Positions 8,235 through 15,711 of a stretch of 64,000 bases of DNA are shown piece by piece (the first letter of the stretch is position 1; every line of letters begins with the position of its first letter). The position numbers were made by a program, and so were the translations under genes. Below the pieces are notes generated by a model. The model was not told the DNA's origin and searched no databases. It saw nothing but the letters and a program-made list of their open reading frames with translations. This DNA comes from Cupriavidus necator A5-1 (GTDB lineage Bacteria > Pseudomonadota > Gammaproteobacteria > Burkholderiales > Burkholderiaceae): NCBI RefSeq assembly GCF_000744095.1, contig NZ_JQLI01000001.1:4526001-4590000 (forward strand), read 5' to 3'.

Positions 8235-8798
8235 TGCGTCCTCGGTTTCCGGTAGGGTGGAATGCGGTGATGATGCTGCTGTGGTGCAGCGGTACTGCGA
8301 TGGGTATGCGGTCGGTGAAATGCCGAAAACAATTATAACGGGGTGAGAGCGCCATGCAAATCCCGCTCCGCTTATCCGACGCCGTTTTTGCGAAAAATCT
8401 TGGTGCCGATATTGGTGTGAACTTTCGGTGTCAATGTGTGTCGCCTTTTTTTGTCGCGCTGCCATGTCTTCGGTGCGGGAACGAAACCCCTGCACATAAA
8501 GGGTGCCTGGTGCGCGAGCCATGCCGGAGACGGGCACGGAGCACCGCGCTCAATTCAAATCGCCATAATCGACAGCACCGCGCCAGAAAACGCGTTTCCG
8601 CCCGCACTGCAGCAAAACCACGTGCCGAATAACCGACATGGCGGTAATTCCCACGGATTTTGCCGGGTGGCCGGTGCGTTTGCTTAAGGATGAGAAGGGC
8701 TTCGCCGTTATCCGGGCAGGGCGGATCGTCGGGGTGTCGGTCCTGCCGTACCGGGGCCAGGGGTCGGCCCTGCGGATTGCTCACAGTCTCCTTTCATC
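8235..8798. other. Long intergenic region between H-NS gene and first chemoreceptor
   Basis: About 560 bases. The left half should carry the H-NS promoter on the minus strand and has A/T-rich patches near 8330-8460. The right half carries a sigma-28-like promoter (8685-8711, listed separately). I found no convincing gene. Confidence 0.4.
8685..8711 (+). promoter_or_regulatory. Sigma-28 (FliA)-type promoter for chemoreceptor gene
   Basis: TAAG, then a 15-base spacer, then GCCGTTAT. The known FliA consensus is TAAA-N15-GCCGATAA, so one base of four in the -35 core and two of eight in the -10 differ. It is 87 bases upstream of the chemoreceptor ATG. Spacing is exact, but the match is only moderate. 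Confidence 0.4.
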
Positions 8799-10568
8799 AT
8801 GTCTTTCCAAAACAATATCCAGATCAAGACCCTGCTACGGGGCGCCATGGGAATGCTGTCGTTGCTGCTGCTGCTGGTCGGGGGGGTCGGCCTGCACGGG
8901 ATTTCGGAAAGCAACAACTCGCTCAAGGAGACCTATTCCAACCAGCTCGCATCGACCGCCGCGCTGAGCGACGCCATGCTTGCCACCACGCGCATGCGGC
9001 TGGCGCTGGACCGCAACGTCATGCTGGGCGAGCAGGATGACCCCAAGGTCAACGTGGACCGCTCCAAGGTGTTCGTGGAAGCTTCCGAGGCGGCCTGGAA
9101 GCGCTACACCAGCCTGTCGCAGAACGACCAGGAGAAAGCGCTGGCCGCCGAACTGGGCAAGCAGCGCCAGGCCTTCATGGAGCAGGGCGTGCTGCCGCTG
9201 CAGGCGGCCGCGCTGGCGGGCAACCAGGAAGAGGCGGTGCGGCTGGCCAAGAAGGTGCTGCCTGACCTTACGCGCAGCATGTCGGCCGTGCACGAGAAGC
9301 TGCAGAAGTTCCAGATGGAAGCCGGCCAGGCCAATTTCGACGCCGCGCAGGCCAGCTACCAGCGCATCCGCGTGCTCGCGGTCGCGCTGATCGTGCTGGG
9401 GCTGGTGGTGGCAGCGCTGTGCACCTTCACGCTCAACCGCGCCATCGTCACGCCGGTGCAGGAGGCACTCGCCGTATTCGAGCGCATTGCCCGCGGCGAC
9501 CTGACCTCGCGCATCACCAGCATCTCGAAGAACGAGATCGGCCGCATGATGCACGCGCTGGCCGCGATGCAGGCGAGCCTGTCGGACATCGTCGCCGAGG
9601 TGCGCACCGGCGCCGATTCGATTGCGTCGGCCACGCAGCAGATTTCCACCGGCAACCTGGACCTGTCGCAGCGTACCGAGGAACAGGCCTCGTCGCTGGA
9701 GCAGACCGCCGCCAGCATGGAAGAGCTGACCACGGTGGTGCGCCAGAACGCCGACAACGCGCGCCAGGCCGGCGTGCTGGCCAACGAGGCTTCGCAGATC
9801 GCGCTCAAGGGCGGCGACGTGGTGGGCCGCGTGGTCGATACCATGAACGAGATCAACGGCGCCTCGCGCAAGGTGGTCGAGATCATCAGCGTGATCGAGG
9901 GCATTGCCTTCCAGACCAATATCCTGGCGCTGAACGCGGCGGTGGAAGCTGCCCGCGCCGGCGAACAGGGCCGCGGCTTTGCCGTGGTGGCGGGCGAGGT
10001 GCGCAGCCTGGCGCAGCGCTCGGCGTCGGCCGCCAAGGAGATCGAGGCGCTGATCGGCGAGTCGGGCCAGCGCGTGGAGAGCGGCACCAGACTGGTGGCC
10101 GAGGCCGGCCAGACCATGGGCGAGATCGTCCAGGCGGTGCGCCGCGTGACTGACATCATGAACGAGATCGGTGCTGCTTCACTGGAACAGACCACCGGCA
10201 TCGAGCAGGTCAACCAGGCGGTGAACCAGATGGACGAGGTCACGCAGCAGAACGCCGCGCTGGTGGAAGAGGCCGCCGCGGCGGCCGGGGCGCTGGAAGA
10301 GCAGGCCCAGAAGCTGAAGAACGTGGTATCGGTGTTCACGCTGGGTGCGGGGGCTGGCACGGGTGGCGGCCCGGTTGCCGCCGCTAGCCGGACCTCGGCC
10401 GCGGCAGCGCGCACCGCGCCGGCGCTCAGCCCGGCGGCCGCCATGGTGGCCGCTCCCGCGGCCGCCGCAGCGCGCCCCGCCAGTTCCCGCCAGGCGCCAA
10501 TTGCCCGGCCCGCAGCCCGCCCGGCAGCCGCCACGGCAGGCGGCGACGACGACTGGAGCGCGTTCTGA
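8799..10568 (+). CDS. Methyl-accepting chemotaxis protein with C-terminal pentapeptide
   Basis: A 589-residue transmembrane chemoreceptor. TM1 is about residues 12-33, followed by a periplasmic four-helix-bundle ligand domain (35-188), TM2 (190-212), HAMP (212-265) and the cytoplasmic signalling coiled coil (275-515). The hairpin tip that contacts CheA/CheW is IEGIAFQTNILALNAAVEAA. An Ala/Pro-rich flexible tail follows and the protein ends DDDWSAF, an x-W-x-x-F ending like the CheR/CheB-docking tether of Tar and Tsr. The ligand is unknown. A FliA-type promoter lies upstream, and the gene opens the sensory block. Confidence 0.92.
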   Translation: MSFQNNIQIKTLLRGAMGMLSLLLLLVGGVGLHGISESNNSLKETYSNQLASTAALSDAMLATTRMRLALDRNVMLGEQDDPKVNVDRSKVFVEASEAAWKRYTSLSQNDQEKALAAELGKQRQAFMEQGVLPLQAAALAGNQEEAVRLAKKVLPDLTRSMSAVHEKLQKFQMEAGQANFDAAQASYQRIRVLAVALIVLGLVVAALCTFTLNRAIVTPVQEALAVFERIARGDLTSRITSISKNEIGRMMHALAAMQASLSDIVAEVRTGADSIASATQQISTGNLDLSQRTEEQASSLEQTAASMEELTTVVRQNADNARQAGVLANEASQIALKGGDVVGRVVDTMNEINGASRKVVEIISVIEGIAFQTNILALNAAVEAARAGEQGRGFAVVAGEVRSLAQRSASAAKEIEALIGESGQRVESGTRLVAEAGQTMGEIVQAVRRVTDIMNEIGAASLEQTTGIEQVNQAVNQMDEVTQQNAALVEEAAAAAGALEEQAQKLKNVVSVFTLGAGAGTGGGPVAAASRTSAAAARTAPALSPAAAMVAAPAAAAARPASSRQAPIARPAARPAAATAGGDDDWSAF

Positions 10569-10682
10569 TCGGGCCGTCCTGAGTATTGTCTTGTTCACAC
10601 GACGACTGCAAGATGCCATGATGCGGGGTTTGCCCCGCGTCCGGTTCGTCTTCGCGCATACTTTTCTCCACCGCGCAGCCCA

Positions 10683-12644
10683 ATGATTGCCCTGAGTTCC
10701 GTCCTGTTGCTGCTTGCCGCCCTGCTGGGCGTGGCCGCCGCCCTCGGTGTCCGCGCCGGGCGGGCGGACCAGGGAGCCGGAAGCCGGTCGCTGCGCGCGC
10801 TGAGCTGGTCGGCGGCGCTTCTGTCGCAGCTGACCATCAGCCTGCCCGTGGTGGTGGTGGTGTTTTCCGGCAGCCTGCCGGTCGCCAACGACACCGCGCA
10901 GCTGGCCGCCAGCTTTGCCGCCGCCGCCGCGGCCACCAGCGGCGTCAAGCTGCTGGTGCAGTGGCTGCGCCATGGCGCCCGGCTGTGGCGCGGCGCCGCG
11001 GTCATGGCGGTAGTGGCCGGCGCCGGGCTGGTGGCGGCGGCCGGCACGCACCTGGGCCGCACCTGCGGCGCCGGCACGGTCACGGCGCGCAACTGCATCG
11101 ACGCAGCCGGCCTGCCGCACCCGGCCTGGCTGGCCGGCGCACTGACCGCGCTGTGCGCGCTGATGTTCGTCATCCACCGGGCCCAGTCGCGCGGGTGGTG
11201 GCCGGCACCCGTGCGCAGTGAAACCGACCTGGCCGCGGAGGCCCACGACGAGCTCCCCGTGCACCGGCTGGCCGAGCCGCGCCAGGTGCGGCGCGGCGCG
11301 CGCATCCCGGGCCGGCTCACGGTGCGGGCCGCCGCGCGTGGGCAGGGCACGGTGGGCGAGTACAGCGTCGCCACGGTGATGCCTGACCGGGTCGCCTTCG
11401 GCCGCTGGCTGGACCAGGCCATCGCGCAGGCGCGGCTGGCCGAGACCGGTTGCGCCGTGCTGCTGATCCATATTGCCGACTACCGCGAGGTCGACGAGGT
11501 CTTCGAGATCCGCGCCGACGATATCCTGGCCCAGGACGCCGGCGCGCTGGCGCAGGCCGTGCTGGAGCCGCATGACTTCCTGGCCCGGCTGGCGCGCGAC
11601 GAGTTTGCCGTGGGCGTGCCCGAGCTGGTCCACCAGGGCCGCGCGCAGGAGCTGGGCTCGCGCATGCTGGGTTCGCTGGCCGAGTTCATCGCCGCGCGCG
11701 GGCTGCAGATGCAGATCGGCGTCAATATCGGCATCGCCATCTACCCGCGCGACGCGCAGACCTCCGAGGCGCTGATGCAGGCCGCCCGCGTGAGCCTGGC
11801 CGAGGCGCGTGAAAGCGGCTCGAACCAGGTGCGCCTGTTCAACAGCGCCGCCGGCGAGCGCGCGCGCCGCACCCGCGTGATCCGGCGCGACCTGTGGCTG
11901 GCGATCCAGGACGATGCGCTGTCGCTGCAGTTCCAGCCCAAGTACGACGCCCGCCGCGGCACGCTGACGGGTGCCGAGGCGCTGTGCCGCTGGCGCCATC
12001 CGGCACTCGGCCAGGTCAGCCCGGCCGAGTTCATTACCGTGGCCGAGCAGTCCGGCCAGATCGACAAGCTCGACGACTGGGTGCTGACCAGCGTCTGCCG
12101 CCAGGTGCGCCTGTGGCAGGACGCGGGCCTGCCCACGGTGCCGGTGGCGATCAACGTCTCGGGCCTGCGTTTTGCCAGCCGCAATTTCCCGCAGTACCTG
12201 CTCGAGCAGATCCACCAGCACGACATCCCGCCCTCGGCGATCACGCTGGAGATCACCGAGACCGCGGCGATGAAGGACATCGGCAAGTCGCTGGAGACCC
12301 TGGCCGAGCTGCAGTCGCTGGGCATCCAGGTGGCGCTGGACGACTTCGGCAGCGGCTATTCGAGCCTGGGCTACCTGAAGCGGCTGCGCGTGGGCACGCT
12401 CAAGATCGACCGCACGCTGATCGGCGGGCTCGATACCGATGCGCAGGGCCGCGCCATCGTCGGCTCGATGGTGGCGCTGGCGCACGAGCTGCGCATGAAG
12501 GTGGTGGCCGAGGGCGTCGAGTCGGCCTCGCAGCTCGAGATCCTCAACGAGATGGGTTGCGACGAGGTGCAGGGCTACCTGCTGTCGCTGCCGCTGGATA
12601 CCGCCGGGTTTGCCGATGCGCTGGGCGCGCTGCAGGCGGAGTGA
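10683..12644 (+). CDS. Membrane protein with degenerate GGDEF and intact EAL domain (probable c-di-GMP phosphodiesterase)
   Basis: This is a 653-residue protein. About four hydrophobic segments occupy residues 1-170, a GGDEF fold residues 230-390 and an EAL domain residues 405-650. The GGDEF signature has decayed to RLARDEF, so cyclase activity is unlikely. The EAL domain keeps its catalytic set: GAEALCRW, INVSGLRF, EITETAAM, DDFGSGYSS, LKIDR and VVAEGVE. It should hydrolyse c-di-GMP, which favours swimming over attachment and fits its place between chemoreceptor and response-regulator genes. It begins 114 bases after the receptor stop; whether the two are co-transcribed is not clear. Confidence 0.9.
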   Translation: MIALSSVLLLLAALLGVAAALGVRAGRADQGAGSRSLRALSWSAALLSQLTISLPVVVVVFSGSLPVANDTAQLAASFAAAAAATSGVKLLVQWLRHGARLWRGAAVMAVVAGAGLVAAAGTHLGRTCGAGTVTARNCIDAAGLPHPAWLAGALTALCALMFVIHRAQSRGWWPAPVRSETDLAAEAHDELPVHRLAEPRQVRRGARIPGRLTVRAAARGQGTVGEYSVATVMPDRVAFGRWLDQAIAQARLAETGCAVLLIHIADYREVDEVFEIRADDILAQDAGALAQAVLEPHDFLARLARDEFAVGVPELVHQGRAQELGSRMLGSLAEFIAARGLQMQIGVNIGIAIYPRDAQTSEALMQAARVSLAEARESGSNQVRLFNSAAGERARRTRVIRRDLWLAIQDDALSLQFQPKYDARRGTLTGAEALCRWRHPALGQVSPAEFITVAEQSGQIDKLDDWVLTSVCRQVRLWQDAGLPTVPVAINVSGLRFASRNFPQYLLEQIHQHDIPPSAITLEITETAAMKDIGKSLETLAELQSLGIQVALDDFGSGYSSLGYLKRLRVGTLKIDRTLIGGLDTDAQGRAIVGSMVALAHELRMKVVAEGVESASQLEILNEMGCDEVQGYLLSLPLDTAGFADALGALQAE

Positions 12645-12811
12645 GGCGGGCGGCGCCGGCTAAAGAACGCGGCCCGCGCTGCCGATAACGACGCTGGCAG
12701 CGGCTCAGCCCTGAGGACTGGTTCTCGGGCCGGCCCGCCCGCGCCGCCCGCGCCGTCCCGCTGCCCAACTTCCAGGCGGATCAACCGAGCCCTGCACACC
12801 GGAGGCGTCCC

Positions 12812-13204
12812 ATGTCATCGCCCAGCATTCTCGTCGTCGACGATTCCCCTTCGCTTCGCCGCATGATCGGCGCATGCCTGCGCGCCGGCGGATTCGACGT
12901 CACCGAGGCCGCCGACGGCGACCAGGCGCATGCGCTCGCCGCCGGCGCCAGCTTCGGCATGCTGGTCACGGACCAGGTCATGCCCGGCATGGACGGCCTG
13001 ACGCTGATCCGCACGCTGCGCGCCACCGAACGCTACGCGCGCATCCCGATCCTGATGCTGACCACCGAGCACGACAGCGGCATCCGCGCACAGGCCCGCG
13101 CCGCCGGGGCCTCGGGCTTCCTGCCCAAGCCCTTCGATCCGGATGAACTGTTGCAGGCCGTGGCCGCGCTGCTGGCGCCCCCGCACCCCACCACGGAAGG
13201 GTAA
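12812..13204 (+). CDS. CheY-like single-domain response regulator
   Basis: A 130-residue receiver domain with no output domain. The acidic pocket is D10-D11, the phospho-acceptor is D54 (LVTDQVMPGMDG), and the switch Thr84 and Lys106 (LPKPFDP) are all present, so phosphorylation is expected. It is a second CheY-type protein besides the canonical CheY at 27256. It may bind the motor or act as a phosphate sink, which sequence does not settle. A ggaggc site precedes the ATG. A cheW gene follows. Confidence 0.9.
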   Translation: MSSPSILVVDDSPSLRRMIGACLRAGGFDVTEAADGDQAHALAAGASFGMLVTDQVMPGMDGLTLIRTLRATERYARIPILMLTTEHDSGIRAQARAAGASGFLPKPFDPDELLQAVAALLAPPHPTTEG

Positions 13205-13344
13205 GGAAGGGCCGGCGTCGCCCTTCAGCCACCCCGCCCGGCTGCCGTAAACACTGGTGGGCGAAGTCACGCCCGGTGCCTGCCAGCGGCCACTGCCGCC
13301 GCAGCGCCAGAAAACCAGCATCAGCCAAATTTGGGGGCTAGACG

Positions 13345-13821
13345 ATGAAGCACATCGACAAGGCAGACGGCGCGGTGGAAGAATTCCTGGCCTTTACGCT
13401 CGGCCGGGAGGAATACGGCATCGACATCCTGAAGGTCCAGGAGATCCGCGGCTACGAGTCCGTCACCCAGATTGCCAATGCACCGGACTACATCAAGGGC
13501 GTGATCAACCTGCGCGGCATCATCGTGCCGATCATCGACCTGCGCATCAAGTTCCGCCAGCAGAAGGTCAGCTACGACCAGTACACCGTGGTCATCATCG
13601 TCGACCTGAACGAGCGCACCACCGGCATCGTGGTGGACGGCGTCTCCGACGTGCTGACGCTCACAGCCGCGCAGATCAAGCCCACGCCGCACTTCTCCGG
13701 CGAACTGGCCACCGATTACATCCGCGGGCTCGGCTCGGTCGAGCAACGCATGCTGATCCTGGTCGATATCGAAAAGCTGCTCAATACCCAAGAACTGGCG
13801 GCGCTCGAAGCCGTGTCCTGA
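13345..13821 (+). CDS. cheW: Chemotaxis coupling protein CheW (first copy)
   Basis: A 158-residue CheW, a pair of SH3-like barrels bridging receptors and the CheA P5 domain. Family marks are EFLAFTLGREEYGIDILKVQ, the conserved GVINLRGIIVPIIDLR and GIVVDGVSDVLTL. It is clearly paralogous to the CheW at 23919. It lies beside receptors and a CheY-like protein rather than in the main che operon, so it may serve the local receptors. A weak FliA-like match (TCAG-N15-GCCGTAAA, 13224-13250) is upstream. Confidence 0.93.
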   Translation: MKHIDKADGAVEEFLAFTLGREEYGIDILKVQEIRGYESVTQIANAPDYIKGVINLRGIIVPIIDLRIKFRQQKVSYDQYTVVIIVDLNERTTGIVVDGVSDVLTLTAAQIKPTPHFSGELATDYIRGLGSVEQRMLILVDIEKLLNTQELAALEAVS

Positions 13822-13951
13822 TTCCTCTCTTACCGCTTTTTCCGCCCCCCCGTCCGGCCGCCGTACCACGCCAGCCGGATCGAAACCGCCCGGGGCCTGG
13901 CGCGCCATCCCACCGTGCATGGCCGCTCCCGGGCAAGCTGTACTGTCATCG

Positions 13952-15601
13952 ATGCGAAACAACCAACCCGTCACGCAGCGCGAATACCAGCTCTCCCCGT
14001 CGGACTACCTGATCTCGCGCACGGACCTCAAGGGCCGTATCACCTTTGCCAACCGCACCTTTGTCGAGGCCAGCGGCTATCCGGCCGAGGAACTGCTGGG
14101 CGCGCCGCACAACCTGGTGCGCCACCCCGACATGCCGCCGGAAGCGTTCGCCGACCTGTGGCAGAACCTGGAAGCCGGCCGCAGCTGGATGGGCGTGGTC
14201 AAGAACCGCCGCAAGAACGGCGACTTCTACTGGGTCAGCGCGACCGTCACGCCCACGCGCGTGGATGGCCGTGTGGTGGGCTACACCTCGGTGCGCTCGA
14301 TGGCCTCGCGCGAGCAGGTCGAGGCCGCTGGCGCCGCGTATGCGCACTTTCGCGCGGGCCGCGCGGCGGGGCTGGCAATTCGCGACGGCGCCGTGGTGCG
14401 CACCGGCGTGGCCGGGCTGGTACAGCGCCTGCTGCGCATGAACCTGAAGCGCCGCATCCTGTGGGCGCAGGCCGGCGGGCTGGTGTGGTTCCTGGCGGCA
14501 CTGGCAGCGGTGGAGATCCTCGCCAAGGAAAGCGCGGCAGTCCTGCGCCCGTGGGTGTGGGGTGCCTTTGCGCTAGCGCTGGCGAGCTCGTTCGCGGCCG
14601 GCACCATGCTGCTGGCGCGCGTGAACCGGCCGGTGCGCGAGATGCTGGACTTCGCGCTGCGCATGGGCGCGGGCGACCTGACCACACGCTTCGAACACCG
14701 TAGCGCCGACGAGATCGGCGCACTGGCGCAGGCCATGCAGACCATGCAGCGCAGCCTGCTGTCGGTGGTGCACGAGATCCAGGAAGGCATGGCGAGCATT
14801 TCCACGGCGACGCGCCAGGTGGCCGCGGGCAATAGCGATTTGTCGCAACGCACCGAGCAGCAGGCGGCGTCGCTGGAGCAGACCGCTTCGAGCATGGAAG
14901 AGCTGACCAGCACGGTGCGCCAGAACGCGGACAACGCACGCCAGGCCAGCGGCCTCGCGGCCAACGCTTCGGAAACCGCGCTGCGCGGCGGCGAAGTGGT
15001 GGGCCGCGTGGTGCAGACCATGGACGAGATCAACGATGCCTCGAAGAAGATCGTCGACATCATCGGCGTGATCGAAGGCATCGCCTTCCAGACCAACATC
15101 CTGGCGCTGAATGCGGCGGTGGAAGCCGCGCGTGCCGGTGAGCAGGGCCGCGGCTTTGCCGTGGTCGCGGGCGAAGTGCGCAGCCTGGCGCAGCGCAGCG
15201 CCAACGCGGCCAAGGAGATCAAGGGCCTGATCGGCGATACGGTCGCGCGCGTCGACAACGGCTCGGCACTGGTGGGCCAGGCCGGCAAGACCATGGACGA
15301 GATCGTGCAGGCCGTGAACTCGGTGACCGACATCATGGGCGAGATCAGCGCGGCCTCGGCCGAGCAGAGTTCGGGCATCGAGCAGGTCAACCAGGCCGTG
15401 GCGCAGATGGACGAGGGTACGCAGCAGAACGCGGCGCTGGTGGAAGAGGCTGCCGCCGCCGCAGGTTCGCTCGAAGAGCAGTCGCTGCGCCTGCGCGATG
15501 CCATCGCCACGTTCCGCGTCAGCATGCAGGCCGAGGTGAGACCGCAGCGCAAGAAGAACATCGAGCGCGCCGACGCCGCTCAGTCACTGGCACGGGCCTA
15601 G
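13952..15601 (+). CDS. aer: Aer-like chemoreceptor with N-terminal PAS domain
   Basis: A 549-residue energy-taxis receptor. The start is placed at MRNNQPVTQREY (13952), the usual Aer opening. A PAS domain (residues 10-120) carries NLVRHPDMPPEAFADLW, the Aer-type region that holds FAD. There is no periplasmic domain, only a short membrane hairpin (two segments, about 160-225). HAMP and the signalling coiled coil follow, with the tip IEGIAFQTNILALNAAVEAA. It senses redox or electron-transport state. Near the C-terminus MDEGTQQNAAL has Gly where the other two receptors have Val. It lacks the xWxxF ending. A 472-base stretch is nearly identical to the next receptor. Confidence 0.9.
   Translation: MRNNQPVTQREYQLSPSDYLISRTDLKGRITFANRTFVEASGYPAEELLGAPHNLVRHPDMPPEAFADLWQNLEAGRSWMGVVKNRRKNGDFYWVSATVTPTRVDGRVVGYTSVRSMASREQVEAAGAAYAHFRAGRAAGLAIRDGAVVRTGVAGLVQRLLRMNLKRRILWAQAGGLVWFLAALAAVEILAKESAAVLRPWVWGAFALALASSFAAGTMLLARVNRPVREMLDFALRMGAGDLTTRFEHRSADEIGALAQAMQTMQRSLLSVVHEIQEGMASISTATRQVAAGNSDLSQRTEQQAASLEQTASSMEELTSTVRQNADNARQASGLAANASETALRGGEVVGRVVQTMDEINDASKKIVDIIGVIEGIAFQTNILALNAAVEAARAGEQGRGFAVVAGEVRSLAQRSANAAKEIKGLIGDTVARVDNGSALVGQAGKTMDEIVQAVNSVTDIMGEISAASAEQSSGIEQVNQAVAQMDEGTQQNAALVEEAAAAAGSLEEQSLRLRDAIATFRVSMQAEVRPQRKKNIERADAAQSLARA
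14841..15312 (+). repeat. Near-identical tract shared with the next chemoreceptor (copy A)
   Basis: Bases 14841-15245 match 16598-17002 without a difference by eye (405 bases). One mismatch (15246/17003) is followed by 66 further matching bases to 15312. Third-codon positions match too, which is not expected for old paralogues; the third receptor (8799) differs at many such sites. This indicates recent duplication or gene conversion. Confidence 0.85.
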
Positions 15602-15662
15602 TGCATTGCACCAGGCCAGTCCGATCCGCAGGTGCGGGCAATGACCCGCATGCGCATAAAGC

Positions 15663-15682
15663 GGGCGCGGCATGCCGCGCCC
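15663..15682 (+). terminator. Hairpin between aer and the next chemoreceptor
   Basis: A perfect 20-base palindrome (GGGCGCGGCATGCCGCGCCC) is followed by ggggcttt. It lies 61 bases after the aer stop and 30 bases before the next ATG. It is probably a terminator, though the T run is short. Confidence 0.5.
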
Positions 15683-15711
15683 GGGGCTTTCAGTAATAAA
15701 GGGGAGTTGCT

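Noticed and set aside
10179..12485. Long minus-strand frame opposite the GGDEF/EAL gene
   Set aside because: Antisense shadow of a gene with a complete catalytic EAL set.
13224..13250. TCAG-N15-GCCGTAAA considered as a FliA promoter for cheW
   Set aside because: The -35 core matches only two of four bases; kept as a remark in the cheW entry, not as a feature.
15655..15690. TAAAGCGGGCGCGGCATGCC considered as a FliA promoter for the chemoreceptor at 15712
   Set aside because: The -10 position is G/C only; the stretch is better explained as a terminator-like palindrome.
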